This document shows positions 26,502 through 34,223 of a stretch of 64,000 nucleotides of DNA, piece after piece. Position 1 is the first letter of the stretch; each line of letters begins with the position of its first letter. Source of the stretch: DASXHD01 sp036488725. Its GTDB lineage: Bacteria; Myxococcota_A; Polyangia; Polyangiales; Polyangiaceae. Made by a program: the position numbers and the translations under genes. The DNA lies in contig DASXHD010000128.1 in the NCBI GenBank assembly GCA_036488725.1, forward strand, positions 1-64,000. Direction: 5' to 3'. The notes below the pieces were generated by a model. The model did no database searches, was not told the DNA's origin, and saw only the letters and a list, made by a program, of their open reading frames with translations.

Positions 26502-27979
26502 GCGAAACCCCTCCCAAGAAAGGGCAAATGCTGGGGCGCATCCTGCTCCAGCGAAAGCTCATCACGCAGAACGAGCTCGACACCGCGCTCGCTGCGAAAG
26601 ACCAAGGCGGCAAGCCGCTCGCGTCGCGACTGATCGATCAAGGCGTCTTGAGCGAGGTCGACGCAGTCCGCGCGCTCAGCGAGCAGCACGGCGTTCCGGG
26701 CATCGATCTGTCGCAAGTCGCGATCGACGTCGAGCATCTGCTTTTGCCGCGCGAGGTCGCCGAGGCCCACAAGCTTCTCCCGGTTCTCGTGAAGGACGAC
26801 AAGCTCTTCGTCGGCATGGCCGACCCGTCCGACACGAAAGCGATCGACGAGCTCGAGTTCGTGACCGGGAAAAAAGTCTACCCGTACGTCGCGCTCGCCG
26901 GCCCGCTGCTCCGAAGCATCGCGGCCGCGTACGACGCGAAGGGTCAAGGCGAGCGCTTCTATCTCGGACCGAAGGTGCCGCGCGAAACGCTCGTGCGGCT
27001 CGGCCTCGCGGGAGAGCACGCGGGCGCGCCGCCGCAATCCGAGCCGCCGCCGCCGATCGTCGATTCGCAAACGCTCCGCTCGGCCGAGCGCGTCGAGATG
27101 ACGACGGACGCGTTCGGCAACGTCGGCTCGGATATCTCGTCGGTCACGCAGCTCCCGAACGATCTCCAAGCGCAGCTCGCCGCGCAGCCCGCCGCCGCCG
27201 GCACCGGCGCGCTCGTTCTGGTCGTCGACGACGAAGGCGAAATCCGAAAGCTCCTCCGCCGCCTCCTCGAAGGCAAAGGCATGCGCGTCATCGAAGCCGA
27301 CCGTGGCCTCCTCGCGCTCCGCATGGTGAAAGAGCACGTGCCGGATCTCATCATCCTCGACGCGATGCTCCCCGAGCTCCACGGCTTCGACATCGCGCGC
27401 CGCATCAAGGGCAGCAAGCTCTACGGCGCGATCCCGATCGTGATGATCAGCGCGGTCTATCGCGGCTGGCGCATCGCGCAGGATCTCAAAGAGAGCTACG
27501 GCATCGAGGAGTACATCGAAAAGCCGTTCCGACTCGCCGACGTGATCGCCGCGGTGCAGCGCGCGCTCGCGAAACGCTCGGGCGAAGCGCAGCCTCCACC
27601 GCAAGCCGCGCCCGCCGCGAGCGCCGAAGCCGAAGCCGCGCTGAAGGCGGGCATCGACGCGTACCAAGCCGGCAAGCTCGCCGACGCGATCGCGCACATG
27701 CAACGCGGCGTGGCGATCGATCCGCTCGCCTTCCGCCTCCGTTTCCACCTCGGCCTTTTGTTCGGAAAAAAGGGCGCGATGTACGAGGCGATTCAAGAGC
27801 TGGAAAAAGCGGTCGAGCTGAACCCGAAGAGCTTCCCCGCGCTCAAAAATCTCGCGGTGCTCTACGAAAAAGCCGGCTTCCGCAACAAAGCGGTCGAAGC
27901 GTGGGAGCGCACCGCGAGCGCCGCGCCCGACGAACCGACGCGCGACCAAATCAAACAGCACCTGCTCGGTCTCTTGTGA
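26498..27979 (+). CDS. MshEN-receiver-TPR fusion protein
   Basis: A 493-residue protein with three modules. Residues 1-150 resemble the MshEN domain at the N-terminus of type II secretion/type IV pilus ATPases (MLGRILLQRKLITQNELDTA and a second repeat around 50-130), which binds cyclic di-GMP in some members. Residues 240-365 are a receiver with phosphoacceptor Asp288 (LILDAMLP) and Lys in EKPF. The last 115 residues are TPR-like helices. There is no ATPase. It could link cyclic di-GMP, phosphorylation and protein contacts. The ATG overlaps the tgt stop, odd for a signalling protein beside tRNA modification. Partner unknown. Confidence 0.85.
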   Translation: MSETPPKKGQMLGRILLQRKLITQNELDTALAAKDQGGKPLASRLIDQGVLSEVDAVRALSEQHGVPGIDLSQVAIDVEHLLLPREVAEAHKLLPVLVKDDKLFVGMADPSDTKAIDELEFVTGKKVYPYVALAGPLLRSIAAAYDAKGQGERFYLGPKVPRETLVRLGLAGEHAGAPPQSEPPPPIVDSQTLRSAERVEMTTDAFGNVGSDISSVTQLPNDLQAQLAAQPAAAGTGALVLVVDDEGEIRKLLRRLLEGKGMRVIEADRGLLALRMVKEHVPDLIILDAMLPELHGFDIARRIKGSKLYGAIPIVMISAVYRGWRIAQDLKESYGIEEYIEKPFRLADVIAAVQRALAKRSGEAQPPPQAAPAASAEAEAALKAGIDAYQAGKLADAIAHMQRGVAIDPLAFRLRFHLGLLFGKKGAMYEAIQELEKAVELNPKSFPALKNLAVLYEKAGFRNKAVEAWERTASAAPDEPTRDQIKQHLLGLL

Positions 27980-28005
27980 TGGTGTAACGTGATCGAGCTC
28001 GGCGC

Positions 28006-29574
28006 ATGAGATTCCTCTGCGAACAGTGCAAAGCGAAATACCAGATTGCCGACGAGAAAGTCGCCGGCAAGACGGTTCGCATGAAGTGCCGCAAGTGCGG
28101 TCACCTCATCGAGGTCAAAGCCGAGGTGACCGAGACGAGCGTCGCGAGCAAAGCGCCGCCGCCGCCCGGCCCCGCCGAGATCGACGACGCGACGCGCGTC
28201 GGCATGGACATGAACGCGATCATGAAGAGCGCGCTGCCGTCCAAAGAGCCGCCGACCAAACCGGCGGCGCCGCGCCCCGGCGCGAAGCCCGGCCTCGCCA
28301 CGAGCCTCGCGTCCGCCAAACCGCAAAAGCCCGCCGCGCCTCCGCAACAAGCGCACGGTCAAGGCGCGCTCGCCGGCGCGTTCCAAAAAACCGTCGGCCA
28401 CCACACCGCCGAACCGTCGCTCCTCGAAATCTCGACGTCGAGCGAGTGGTACTGCGCGATCAACGGCGTCCCCGTCGGCCCCGTGCGCATCGCCGAGCTC
28501 CGCCGAAAAGCCGCCGGCGGTGCAGTCACCGGAGAGTCCCTCGTCTGGCAAGAGGGCATGGAGGAATGGCGCCCGCTCAAGACCATCCCCGAGCTCGCGG
28601 CGATCGTCCAAGAGGGCCTCTCGGCGGAGCGCCCGTCGCTCGTGACGCCCGCACCCGCGCGCACCGCGCCGGCTCACACGCCTCCGCCGCGTCCCGCCGC
28701 AGCTGCTCCTACGAAACCGGCGCCGCCGTCGCCCCAAGACGCCTTCCGTCCTGCTGCCGCGGCGCAACGGAGCAACGTCGTCTCGCTCACCTCGCGCCTC
28801 GCGACGGCAGAAAAGCTCGAGCCCGAACCGGTCGCCGATCCATTCGCCGTCCCAGCGCCGATCAGCACGCCACTCTCGGCGCCGATGTCCGCCGCAGCGC
28901 CCACGGTCGTCATCCCTCGCCGGAGCGGCCCGCCTTGGATCGCGATCGGGATGGTCGTCGCCTTCGGGATGTTCGGCCTGATGGCCGGCTACGCATTCTT
29001 CTTCCGGCAAGCTCCGGTCGCGCAGCCCGCTCCGACGCTCGTCGTGACGACCCAAGCTCCCGCCGCGACCACACCCGTCGCAGCCGGCGAGCCCACCGGA
29101 ACGACCGGCGTCGTCGAAATCGGCTCCGCCCAAATCGGCGGCACGGCCGCCAACCCCGGCCACGTTCAAACCGGCAGCGCCGGCCACGCCCCGAGCACCG
29201 CCGGCACCCACGCGGTCGATCCGTCGATCGCCGCTCTCCTCGGCGGCCCAGGCACGGGTCCGTCGGTCGGCGGCAATTCGCAAGGCGGCAGCGCGTCGTC
29301 GGCGCTCAGTGAAGAAGCGATCCAACGCGTCGTCCAGCAACGCTCGGCCGGCGTGAAGCGCACCTGCTGGGAACGCGGCGGCGCCACCCAGTCCAACGTG
29401 AACGTCCGCGTCCACCTCACGATCGCCGCGACCGGCAACGTGACGAGCGCGAGCGCCGACGGCAACGATCCCATCGTCGCCAAGTGCATCGAAAACAGCG
29501 TCCACGGCTGGACGTTCCCAGTCTCGAGCGGCTCGACGACGGTCGACATCCCGTTCCACTTCTTGCGCCAATGA
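28006..29574 (+). CDS. GltJ/AgmX-like zinc-ribbon, GYF and TonB-like transmembrane protein
   Basis: A 522-residue membrane protein. The N-terminal zinc ribbon has Cys5, Cys8, Cys28 and Cys31 (FLCEQC, MKCRKC). A GYF-type domain follows near 147-200 (WYCAINGVPVGPV, then LVWQEGMEEWRPL). After a Pro/Ala-rich linker comes one membrane helix near 308-330. The periplasmic C-terminus ends in an AgmX/TonB-like domain (about 425-522). The order matches GltJ/AgmX of Myxococcus gliding, where zinc ribbon and GYF domains act in the cytosol and the C-terminus moves the envelope machinery. Such proteins are also found without gliding genes and no other glt genes are in the window, so the role is inferred. 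The stop overlaps the next start. Confidence 0.8.
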   Translation: MRFLCEQCKAKYQIADEKVAGKTVRMKCRKCGHLIEVKAEVTETSVASKAPPPPGPAEIDDATRVGMDMNAIMKSALPSKEPPTKPAAPRPGAKPGLATSLASAKPQKPAAPPQQAHGQGALAGAFQKTVGHHTAEPSLLEISTSSEWYCAINGVPVGPVRIAELRRKAAGGAVTGESLVWQEGMEEWRPLKTIPELAAIVQEGLSAERPSLVTPAPARTAPAHTPPPRPAAAAPTKPAPPSPQDAFRPAAAAQRSNVVSLTSRLATAEKLEPEPVADPFAVPAPISTPLSAPMSAAAPTVVIPRRSGPPWIAIGMVVAFGMFGLMAGYAFFFRQAPVAQPAPTLVVTTQAPAATTPVAAGEPTGTTGVVEIGSAQIGGTAANPGHVQTGSAGHAPSTAGTHAVDPSIAALLGGPGTGPSVGGNSQGGSASSALSEEAIQRVVQQRSAGVKRTCWERGGATQSNVNVRVHLTIAATGNVTSASADGNDPIVAKCIENSVHGWTFPVSSGSTTVDIPFHFLRQ

Positions 29575-30293
29575 AGACGCTCTCTCTTCTCGTCGTCCTG
29601 CTCGTCGCCTGCGAAAACGCGACGCCCGAGCCACAAAACCAGACGCCGAATCCGCAATACCCATCAGCCTCCGCAGCGCCCGCCCCTCCACCGCCGCCTC
29701 CCGCGACCCCCTCCGCGAGCGTCGCCGCAGCGCCGACGACCGCCCCGCCGCCGCCGACCACGCCACCGCCGCCGCCGTCGTTCCCGACGTTCCAGCTTCC
29801 GAACATTCAACTCCCGGATCCGAGCGTCCTCGCCAAAGCGCTGCCGTCGCTGCCCATCGATCCGAACCTCCTGAATCAGATCAAACAAGTCGGCCAGCAG
29901 CTCATGACCCAGGGCGGCCTCACGCTCGGCGATCCCGTCGACGTCGGCCTCAAAGCCGCGGCGCTCCAGCACGCGCCCCTCATGCTCCCCGAAGGCGCAG
30001 CCTACAAAGACGCGCTCGGCCCCGGCACGCACAAGGCCTTCGACGTCACGCTCGCCGGAAACAAGTGTTACACGATCGTCGCGTACTCCCCGACGCTCAG
30101 CGGCGTGTCTCTCCACCTTCTCGTGCCGCCCTTTTACAACATGGACGCCGGCCACGACGACTCCGCCACCGGCACCGCCGCCATCCAGAACGTCTGCCCC
30201 TTCACGCTCATCCCGATCCCGTATCGGGTCGACGTCTCCGCGCGAGCCGGCCAAGGCCAAGTCGCCGTGCAGGTCTATTCGAAAGCGAAGTAG
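29571..30293 (+). CDS. Pro-rich lipoprotein of unknown function
   Basis: A 240-residue lipoprotein with lipobox LVAC (Cys14 region, MKTLSLLVVLLVACEN) and a long Pro/Ala/Thr-rich spacer to about residue 80. A compact C-terminal domain has a single Cys (NKCYT) and many Ala, Val and Tyr residues. ATG 29571 overlaps the stop of the GltJ-like gene (ATGA), so the pair is coupled. The C-terminal domain has no family I recognise. A link to the TonB-like partner across the periplasm is plausible given the coupling. Confidence 0.7.
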   Translation: MKTLSLLVVLLVACENATPEPQNQTPNPQYPSASAAPAPPPPPPATPSASVAAAPTTAPPPPTTPPPPPSFPTFQLPNIQLPDPSVLAKALPSLPIDPNLLNQIKQVGQQLMTQGGLTLGDPVDVGLKAAALQHAPLMLPEGAAYKDALGPGTHKAFDVTLAGNKCYTIVAYSPTLSGVSLHLLVPPFYNMDAGHDDSATGTAAIQNVCPFTLIPIPYRVDVSARAGQGQVAVQVYSKAK

Positions 30294-30382
30294 CTGCAAG
30301 ACCAGCGCCACCGCTGATTTCCCCTCGTGGCGATGACCTAGCGTGTTTGGCAACAACGCGAGCGACGGACCGATGGGCGTCC

Positions 30383-31198
30383 GTGAACCAAGGTCGCTAT
30401 TTTCTTCCGCTCGAATACCCGCCGGCTCTGCGCGCGCTGAAACCGTTGCCTCGATTCTTGAACGTCGTCGGCGATCTGACGCCCGGCACGTGTCATGTCG
30501 CGATCGTGGGTGCGCGCGCCGCAAACCCTGACACCATCGCGCTTGCGAAGCGGCTTGCCGAGATCGTCGTGGCTGCTGGCGGCGTCGTCATCTCGGGGGG
30601 CGCGGATGGTGCCGACGCCGCCGCGCATGCTGGTGCGATCGACGCGAAAGGACGGACCTGGGCCGTTCTCGGGTGCGGCGCCCCGAACGTATCGCCCGCC
30701 GAGCGTCCGGAGCGGTTCGAAGCGATCCTCGCCAGCGGCGGTGCGCTGATTCGGCCGTTCGCGGAAAACGTCGGCCCGAACGGCTCTTGCTACAAAGGAC
30801 GAAATCGCATCCTGGTCGCCCTTGCCGACCTCGTGATCATTGCGCAGGCGGGTGCGAAATCCGGCACGAAAAACGCCGCAAATCATGCCCACCAGCTCGG
30901 CAAAGAGGTTTGGGTGGCGCCCGGCGTGGGAGACGCGTTTTCATACAGCTGGGAGCTCATCGACCGTGGCGCGAGGATGCTCCGCCATGAGTCGGAGCTC
31001 GCGGAACGGCTGCGCCGACCCAAGCTCGACGACCAACCACAACGGGTGTACGACGCGCTGATTGGGGGGCCCAAGCACCCCGACGAAATTGCCGGGGAAA
31101 CGGGACTTTCTACCTCGGCCGTGGCGACAGCGCTCTTGACGCTCGCCTTAGGGGACGTAGTAGTAGAGGGTTCTGCGGGTTTGTTTCAGCGTAAGTGA
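30383..31198 (+). CDS. dprA: DNA-processing protein DprA-like
   Basis: DprA loads RecA onto incoming single-stranded DNA in natural transformation. The 271-residue protein has the Rossmann-like core (VAIVGARAA), GGADGADAAAH (usually GGARGIDAAAH), KGRNRI and a C-terminal winged helix (PDEIAGETGLSTSAVATALL). The Gly-Ala-Asp variation in the binding loop is unusual but conservative. Start is probably GTG 30383; no better ATG is in frame. It precedes topA by only 6 bases, a very common bacterial order, which supports the call. Confidence 0.88.
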   Translation: MNQGRYFLPLEYPPALRALKPLPRFLNVVGDLTPGTCHVAIVGARAANPDTIALAKRLAEIVVAAGGVVISGGADGADAAAHAGAIDAKGRTWAVLGCGAPNVSPAERPERFEAILASGGALIRPFAENVGPNGSCYKGRNRILVALADLVIIAQAGAKSGTKNAANHAHQLGKEVWVAPGVGDAFSYSWELIDRGARMLRHESELAERLRRPKLDDQPQRVYDALIGGPKHPDEIAGETGLSTSAVATALLTLALGDVVVEGSAGLFQRK

Positions 31199-31204
31199 AA
31201 ATTG

Positions 31205-33511
31205 ATGGGCAAAACACTCGTGGTCGTCGAATCGCCGGCTAAGGCGAAGACGATCAAAAAATACCTCGGGTCCAGCTACGAGGTGATGGCCTCCAAGGGG
31301 CACATCAAAGATCTGCCGAAGAAGCTCGGGGTCGACGTCGAGCACGGGTTCAAAGAGACCTACGAAGTCATCGCGGGGAAAGAAAAAATCCTGCAGGAGC
31401 TCAAGGGGGCGGCGAGCGAGGCCGACGAGATCTTGCTCGCGCCCGACCCCGACCGTGAAGGGGAGGCCATCGCATGGCACCTCGCGGAAGAGCTCGGCGA
31501 GAAGCGGTGCAAGCGGGTCGAGTTTCACGAGATCACGAAGAGTGGCGTGCAGAAGGGCGTCGCCCACCCTCGCAAGCTGAACAAACATTTGTACGACGCG
31601 CAGCGGGCGCGGCGGGTGCTCGATCGCATCGTCGGCTACGACGTGTCGGCGCTCGTTTGGTCCAAGCTCGCGTTCGGGCTCTCGGCGGGGCGTGTGCAGA
31701 GCGTCGCGCTGCGGCTCATCGTCGATCGCGAGCGCGAGATCGAAGCGTTCGTTCCGGTCGAGTACTGGAACTGCGGGGCGCAGCTCGGTGACGGCAAAGC
31801 TTCGTTCTTCGCGCGACTGACCAAGCTCGAGGTGAAGAGCGGTGACGAGGCCGCGAAGGTTCGGAAAGATCTCGAGGCCGCGAAGTTCGTCATTTCGAAG
31901 ATCACCAAGAGCGAGCGGCGGCGGCGCGCGCTCGGGCCGTACACGACGAGCAAGCTGCAGCAAGACGCGGTGAACCGGCTCGGATTCGGCGCCAAGCGGA
32001 CGATGCAGGTCGCGCAAGGGCTCTACGAAGGCGTCGATCTCGGAAAGGACGTCGGCCAGGTCGGTCTCATCACGTACATGCGTACCGATTCGACGCGCGT
32101 CGCGCCCGAAGCGATCGCCGGCGTGCGCGAATACGTCGAGCAAAAATACGGCAAGACCTATTTGCCGGAGCAGCCGAACGTCTTCAAATCGAAGAAGGAC
32201 GCGCAGGACGCGCACGAAGCGATTCGGCCGACCTCGCTCGCTTATCCGCCGGATCAGATCCGCAAGCACCTGAAAGAGGAGCAGTACAAGCTCTACAAGC
32301 TGATCTGGGATCGCTTCGTCGCGAGCCAGATGACCGAGGCCGTTTACGATCAGACGTCGGTCGAGATCGAAGCCGGCGAATACACGCTGCGCGCGAGCGG
32401 ACGCATTTTGAAGTTCGCTGGGTGGCTCGCGGTCTACGGCGACGTCGTCAAAGACGACGACTCGAAAGAGGAGGACGACGAGGCGACGCTCCCCGAGCTC
32501 TCCGAGGGACAAGCGCTCGTGCTCGTGACGCCGCCGGGCGTCGTCACCGAGCAGAAGTTCACGCAGCCGCCGCCGCGTTACAACGAAGGCTCGCTCGTGC
32601 GCGAGCTCGAGGAGCGCGGCATCGGGCGGCCGAGCACGTACGCCGAGATCATCAGCAAGGTGCAGGCGCGCGATTACGTCGAGAAGATCGACGCGCGGTT
32701 CAAGCCGACGACCCTCGGACTGTTCGTCGTCGACGGGCTCGTGAAGAGCCAGCTCGATTTCATGGATCCGACGTTCACGTCGCAGATGGAAGAAGAGCTC
32801 GATGGGGTCGAAGCCGGAAAAGAAGAGCGCGAAGAGCTCCTCTCGCGCTTCTACAAACGCTTCCGTAAGCAGCTCGAGCCTGCGAAGAAGGGCGCGCGCT
32901 GGAATCCCGAGCCGGAGCCGACCGGCGAAAAGTGCGAAGTCTGCGGCGAAGGCGAGATGATGAAGCGCTGGTCGAAGAACGGATGGTTCCTCGGCTGCTC
33001 GAAATATCCGAAGTGCAAGACGACGCGCGACCTCGGACCGGACGGCAAGGGATCGCAGGTGCGCATCACCGACGTCGTTTGCGACAAATGCGGAAAGCCG
33101 ATGGCGATCCGCAGCGGGCGTTACGGCGAGTTTCTCTCGTGCACCGGGTATCCGGAATGCAAGAACACGAAGCCCGTTCCGCTCGGCGTCGCGTGTCCGA
33201 AATGCGGCGGCGACATTTTGGAGATTCGTCCGCGGCCGAAGAACGGCGCAAAGCGCGGCGGCCGGACGTTCTACGGCTGCTCGAATTGGAACAACGAAAC
33301 CGTCAAATGCGACTTCAAGCTTTGGCAGAAACCGATCAACGAGCCTTGCCCGGTCTGCGGCGCGAAGTTCCTGCTCCAAGCGGGCAACAAGCTGAAGCCG
33401 ATGATCGCGTGCGCGAACAAAGAGTGCGGATACAAGCGCTCGGCCGAGTCGCCGCCCGAAGGTGAGAAGCCGGCCGGCGGGGCACCGGCTGCGCAGCCTG
33501 CGGCGCCTTAG
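31205..33511 (+). CDS. topA: DNA topoisomerase I
   Basis: TopA relaxes negative supercoils through a 5'-phosphotyrosine link. The 768-residue protein starts MGKTLVVVESPAKAKTIKKY at ATG 31205 and has the TOPRIM acidic triad in APDPDREGE and the active-site Tyr291 in YMRTDST. The C-terminus carries four zinc-ribbon units, each with four Cys, from about residue 578 to 745. A Pro/Ala-rich tail ends it. E. coli TopA has three such ribbons. It follows dprA and the stop overlaps the convergent methyltransferase by 4 bases. Confidence 0.97.
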   Translation: MGKTLVVVESPAKAKTIKKYLGSSYEVMASKGHIKDLPKKLGVDVEHGFKETYEVIAGKEKILQELKGAASEADEILLAPDPDREGEAIAWHLAEELGEKRCKRVEFHEITKSGVQKGVAHPRKLNKHLYDAQRARRVLDRIVGYDVSALVWSKLAFGLSAGRVQSVALRLIVDREREIEAFVPVEYWNCGAQLGDGKASFFARLTKLEVKSGDEAAKVRKDLEAAKFVISKITKSERRRRALGPYTTSKLQQDAVNRLGFGAKRTMQVAQGLYEGVDLGKDVGQVGLITYMRTDSTRVAPEAIAGVREYVEQKYGKTYLPEQPNVFKSKKDAQDAHEAIRPTSLAYPPDQIRKHLKEEQYKLYKLIWDRFVASQMTEAVYDQTSVEIEAGEYTLRASGRILKFAGWLAVYGDVVKDDDSKEEDDEATLPELSEGQALVLVTPPGVVTEQKFTQPPPRYNEGSLVRELEERGIGRPSTYAEIISKVQARDYVEKIDARFKPTTLGLFVVDGLVKSQLDFMDPTFTSQMEEELDGVEAGKEEREELLSRFYKRFRKQLEPAKKGARWNPEPEPTGEKCEVCGEGEMMKRWSKNGWFLGCSKYPKCKTTRDLGPDGKGSQVRITDVVCDKCGKPMAIRSGRYGEFLSCTGYPECKNTKPVPLGVACPKCGGDILEIRPRPKNGAKRGGRTFYGCSNWNNETVKCDFKLWQKPINEPCPVCGAKFLLQAGNKLKPMIACANKECGYKRSAESPPEGEKPAGGAPAAQPAAP

Positions 33512-34149
33512 AGCTTGACCGCGTAAGCGACGCCGTCGCCGAGGGGCAAGACGACGCCGCGAAAAGGAGACGACACGATCGCGCGATTGAACGCGCGGAG
33601 CGCCGTCACGCGCGCGCGCTCGTCGGCCGGCAACTCGTCCGACGCGACGAGACCGCGCCAGAGGACGTTGTCCGCGACGACGACGCCGCCGGTGCGAAGA
33701 CGCGGCGCGAGGAGCTCGAGGTAGCGCGGATAATCTTCTTTCACGCAATCGACGTACGCGAGGTCGAAGGGGCCACCGAGCTTTTCGAGCTCGGCGATTG
33801 CATCGCCTTGGACCACGTCGATTGCTTTTTCGAGACCGGCTTGGCGCGCGAAGTCGCGCGCGGTCTCGCAGAGCTCGGCCGATTTTTCGATCGTCGTCAC
33901 GTGCGCGCCTGCGCGGGCCATGACGATCGCGCCGTAGCCGATGTTCGTGCCGAGCTCGATCGCGCGCTTCGCGTTCATCGAGCGGATGGTGACGGCGAGA
34001 AATGACGCGACCTCGGGGTCGCTGATCGGTTGATGCTTCTCGGCGGCGAGCGCTTCCATTTTCGCGAGGAGCGCCTCGCGCGGCGGCTCGAGGGCCTCGA
34101 GGTATCGGGCTTGAACGGCGTGAAGGATGTCGTCGCTCTTGTGCTTCAT
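33508..34149 (-). CDS. Class I O-methyltransferase, caffeoyl-CoA/SafC type
   Basis: A 213-residue SAM-dependent methyltransferase with motif I ELGTNIGYG (about 65-73), ITTIEKSAEL-type acidic loop (TTIEKS) and the metal-site DLAYVDCVKEDY. The type is the small cation-dependent O-methyltransferase acting on catechol-like acceptors; some act in natural-product pathways. I chose ATG 34149; an in-frame start at 34191 would add 14 residues with no support. It is convergent with topA, sharing 4 bases. Confidence 0.88.
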   Translation of the reverse strand: MKHKSDDILHAVQARYLEALEPPREALLAKMEALAAEKHQPISDPEVASFLAVTIRSMNAKRAIELGTNIGYGAIVMARAGAHVTTIEKSAELCETARDFARQAGLEKAIDVVQGDAIAELEKLGGPFDLAYVDCVKEDYPRYLELLAPRLRTGGVVVADNVLWRGLVASDELPADERARVTALRAFNRAIVSSPFRGVVLPLGDGVAYAVKL

Positions 34150-34223
34150 CGGCGCACACGGTGTCACAAACCTCGTGGTGGGGCTTGGCAATTCGGGGTG
34201 TGCCGTGAAAGACTTAAGGTGAC

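Noticed and set aside
26498..27979. Type II secretion or pilus ATPase
   Set aside because: Only the MshEN-like N-terminus is present; no Walker motifs.
31148..34159. Open minus-strand frame of about 1003 codons across topA
   Set aside because: It is antisense to a certain topA, has Arg/Asp/Leu-biased composition and no motifs; such frames are common shadows in GC-rich DNA.
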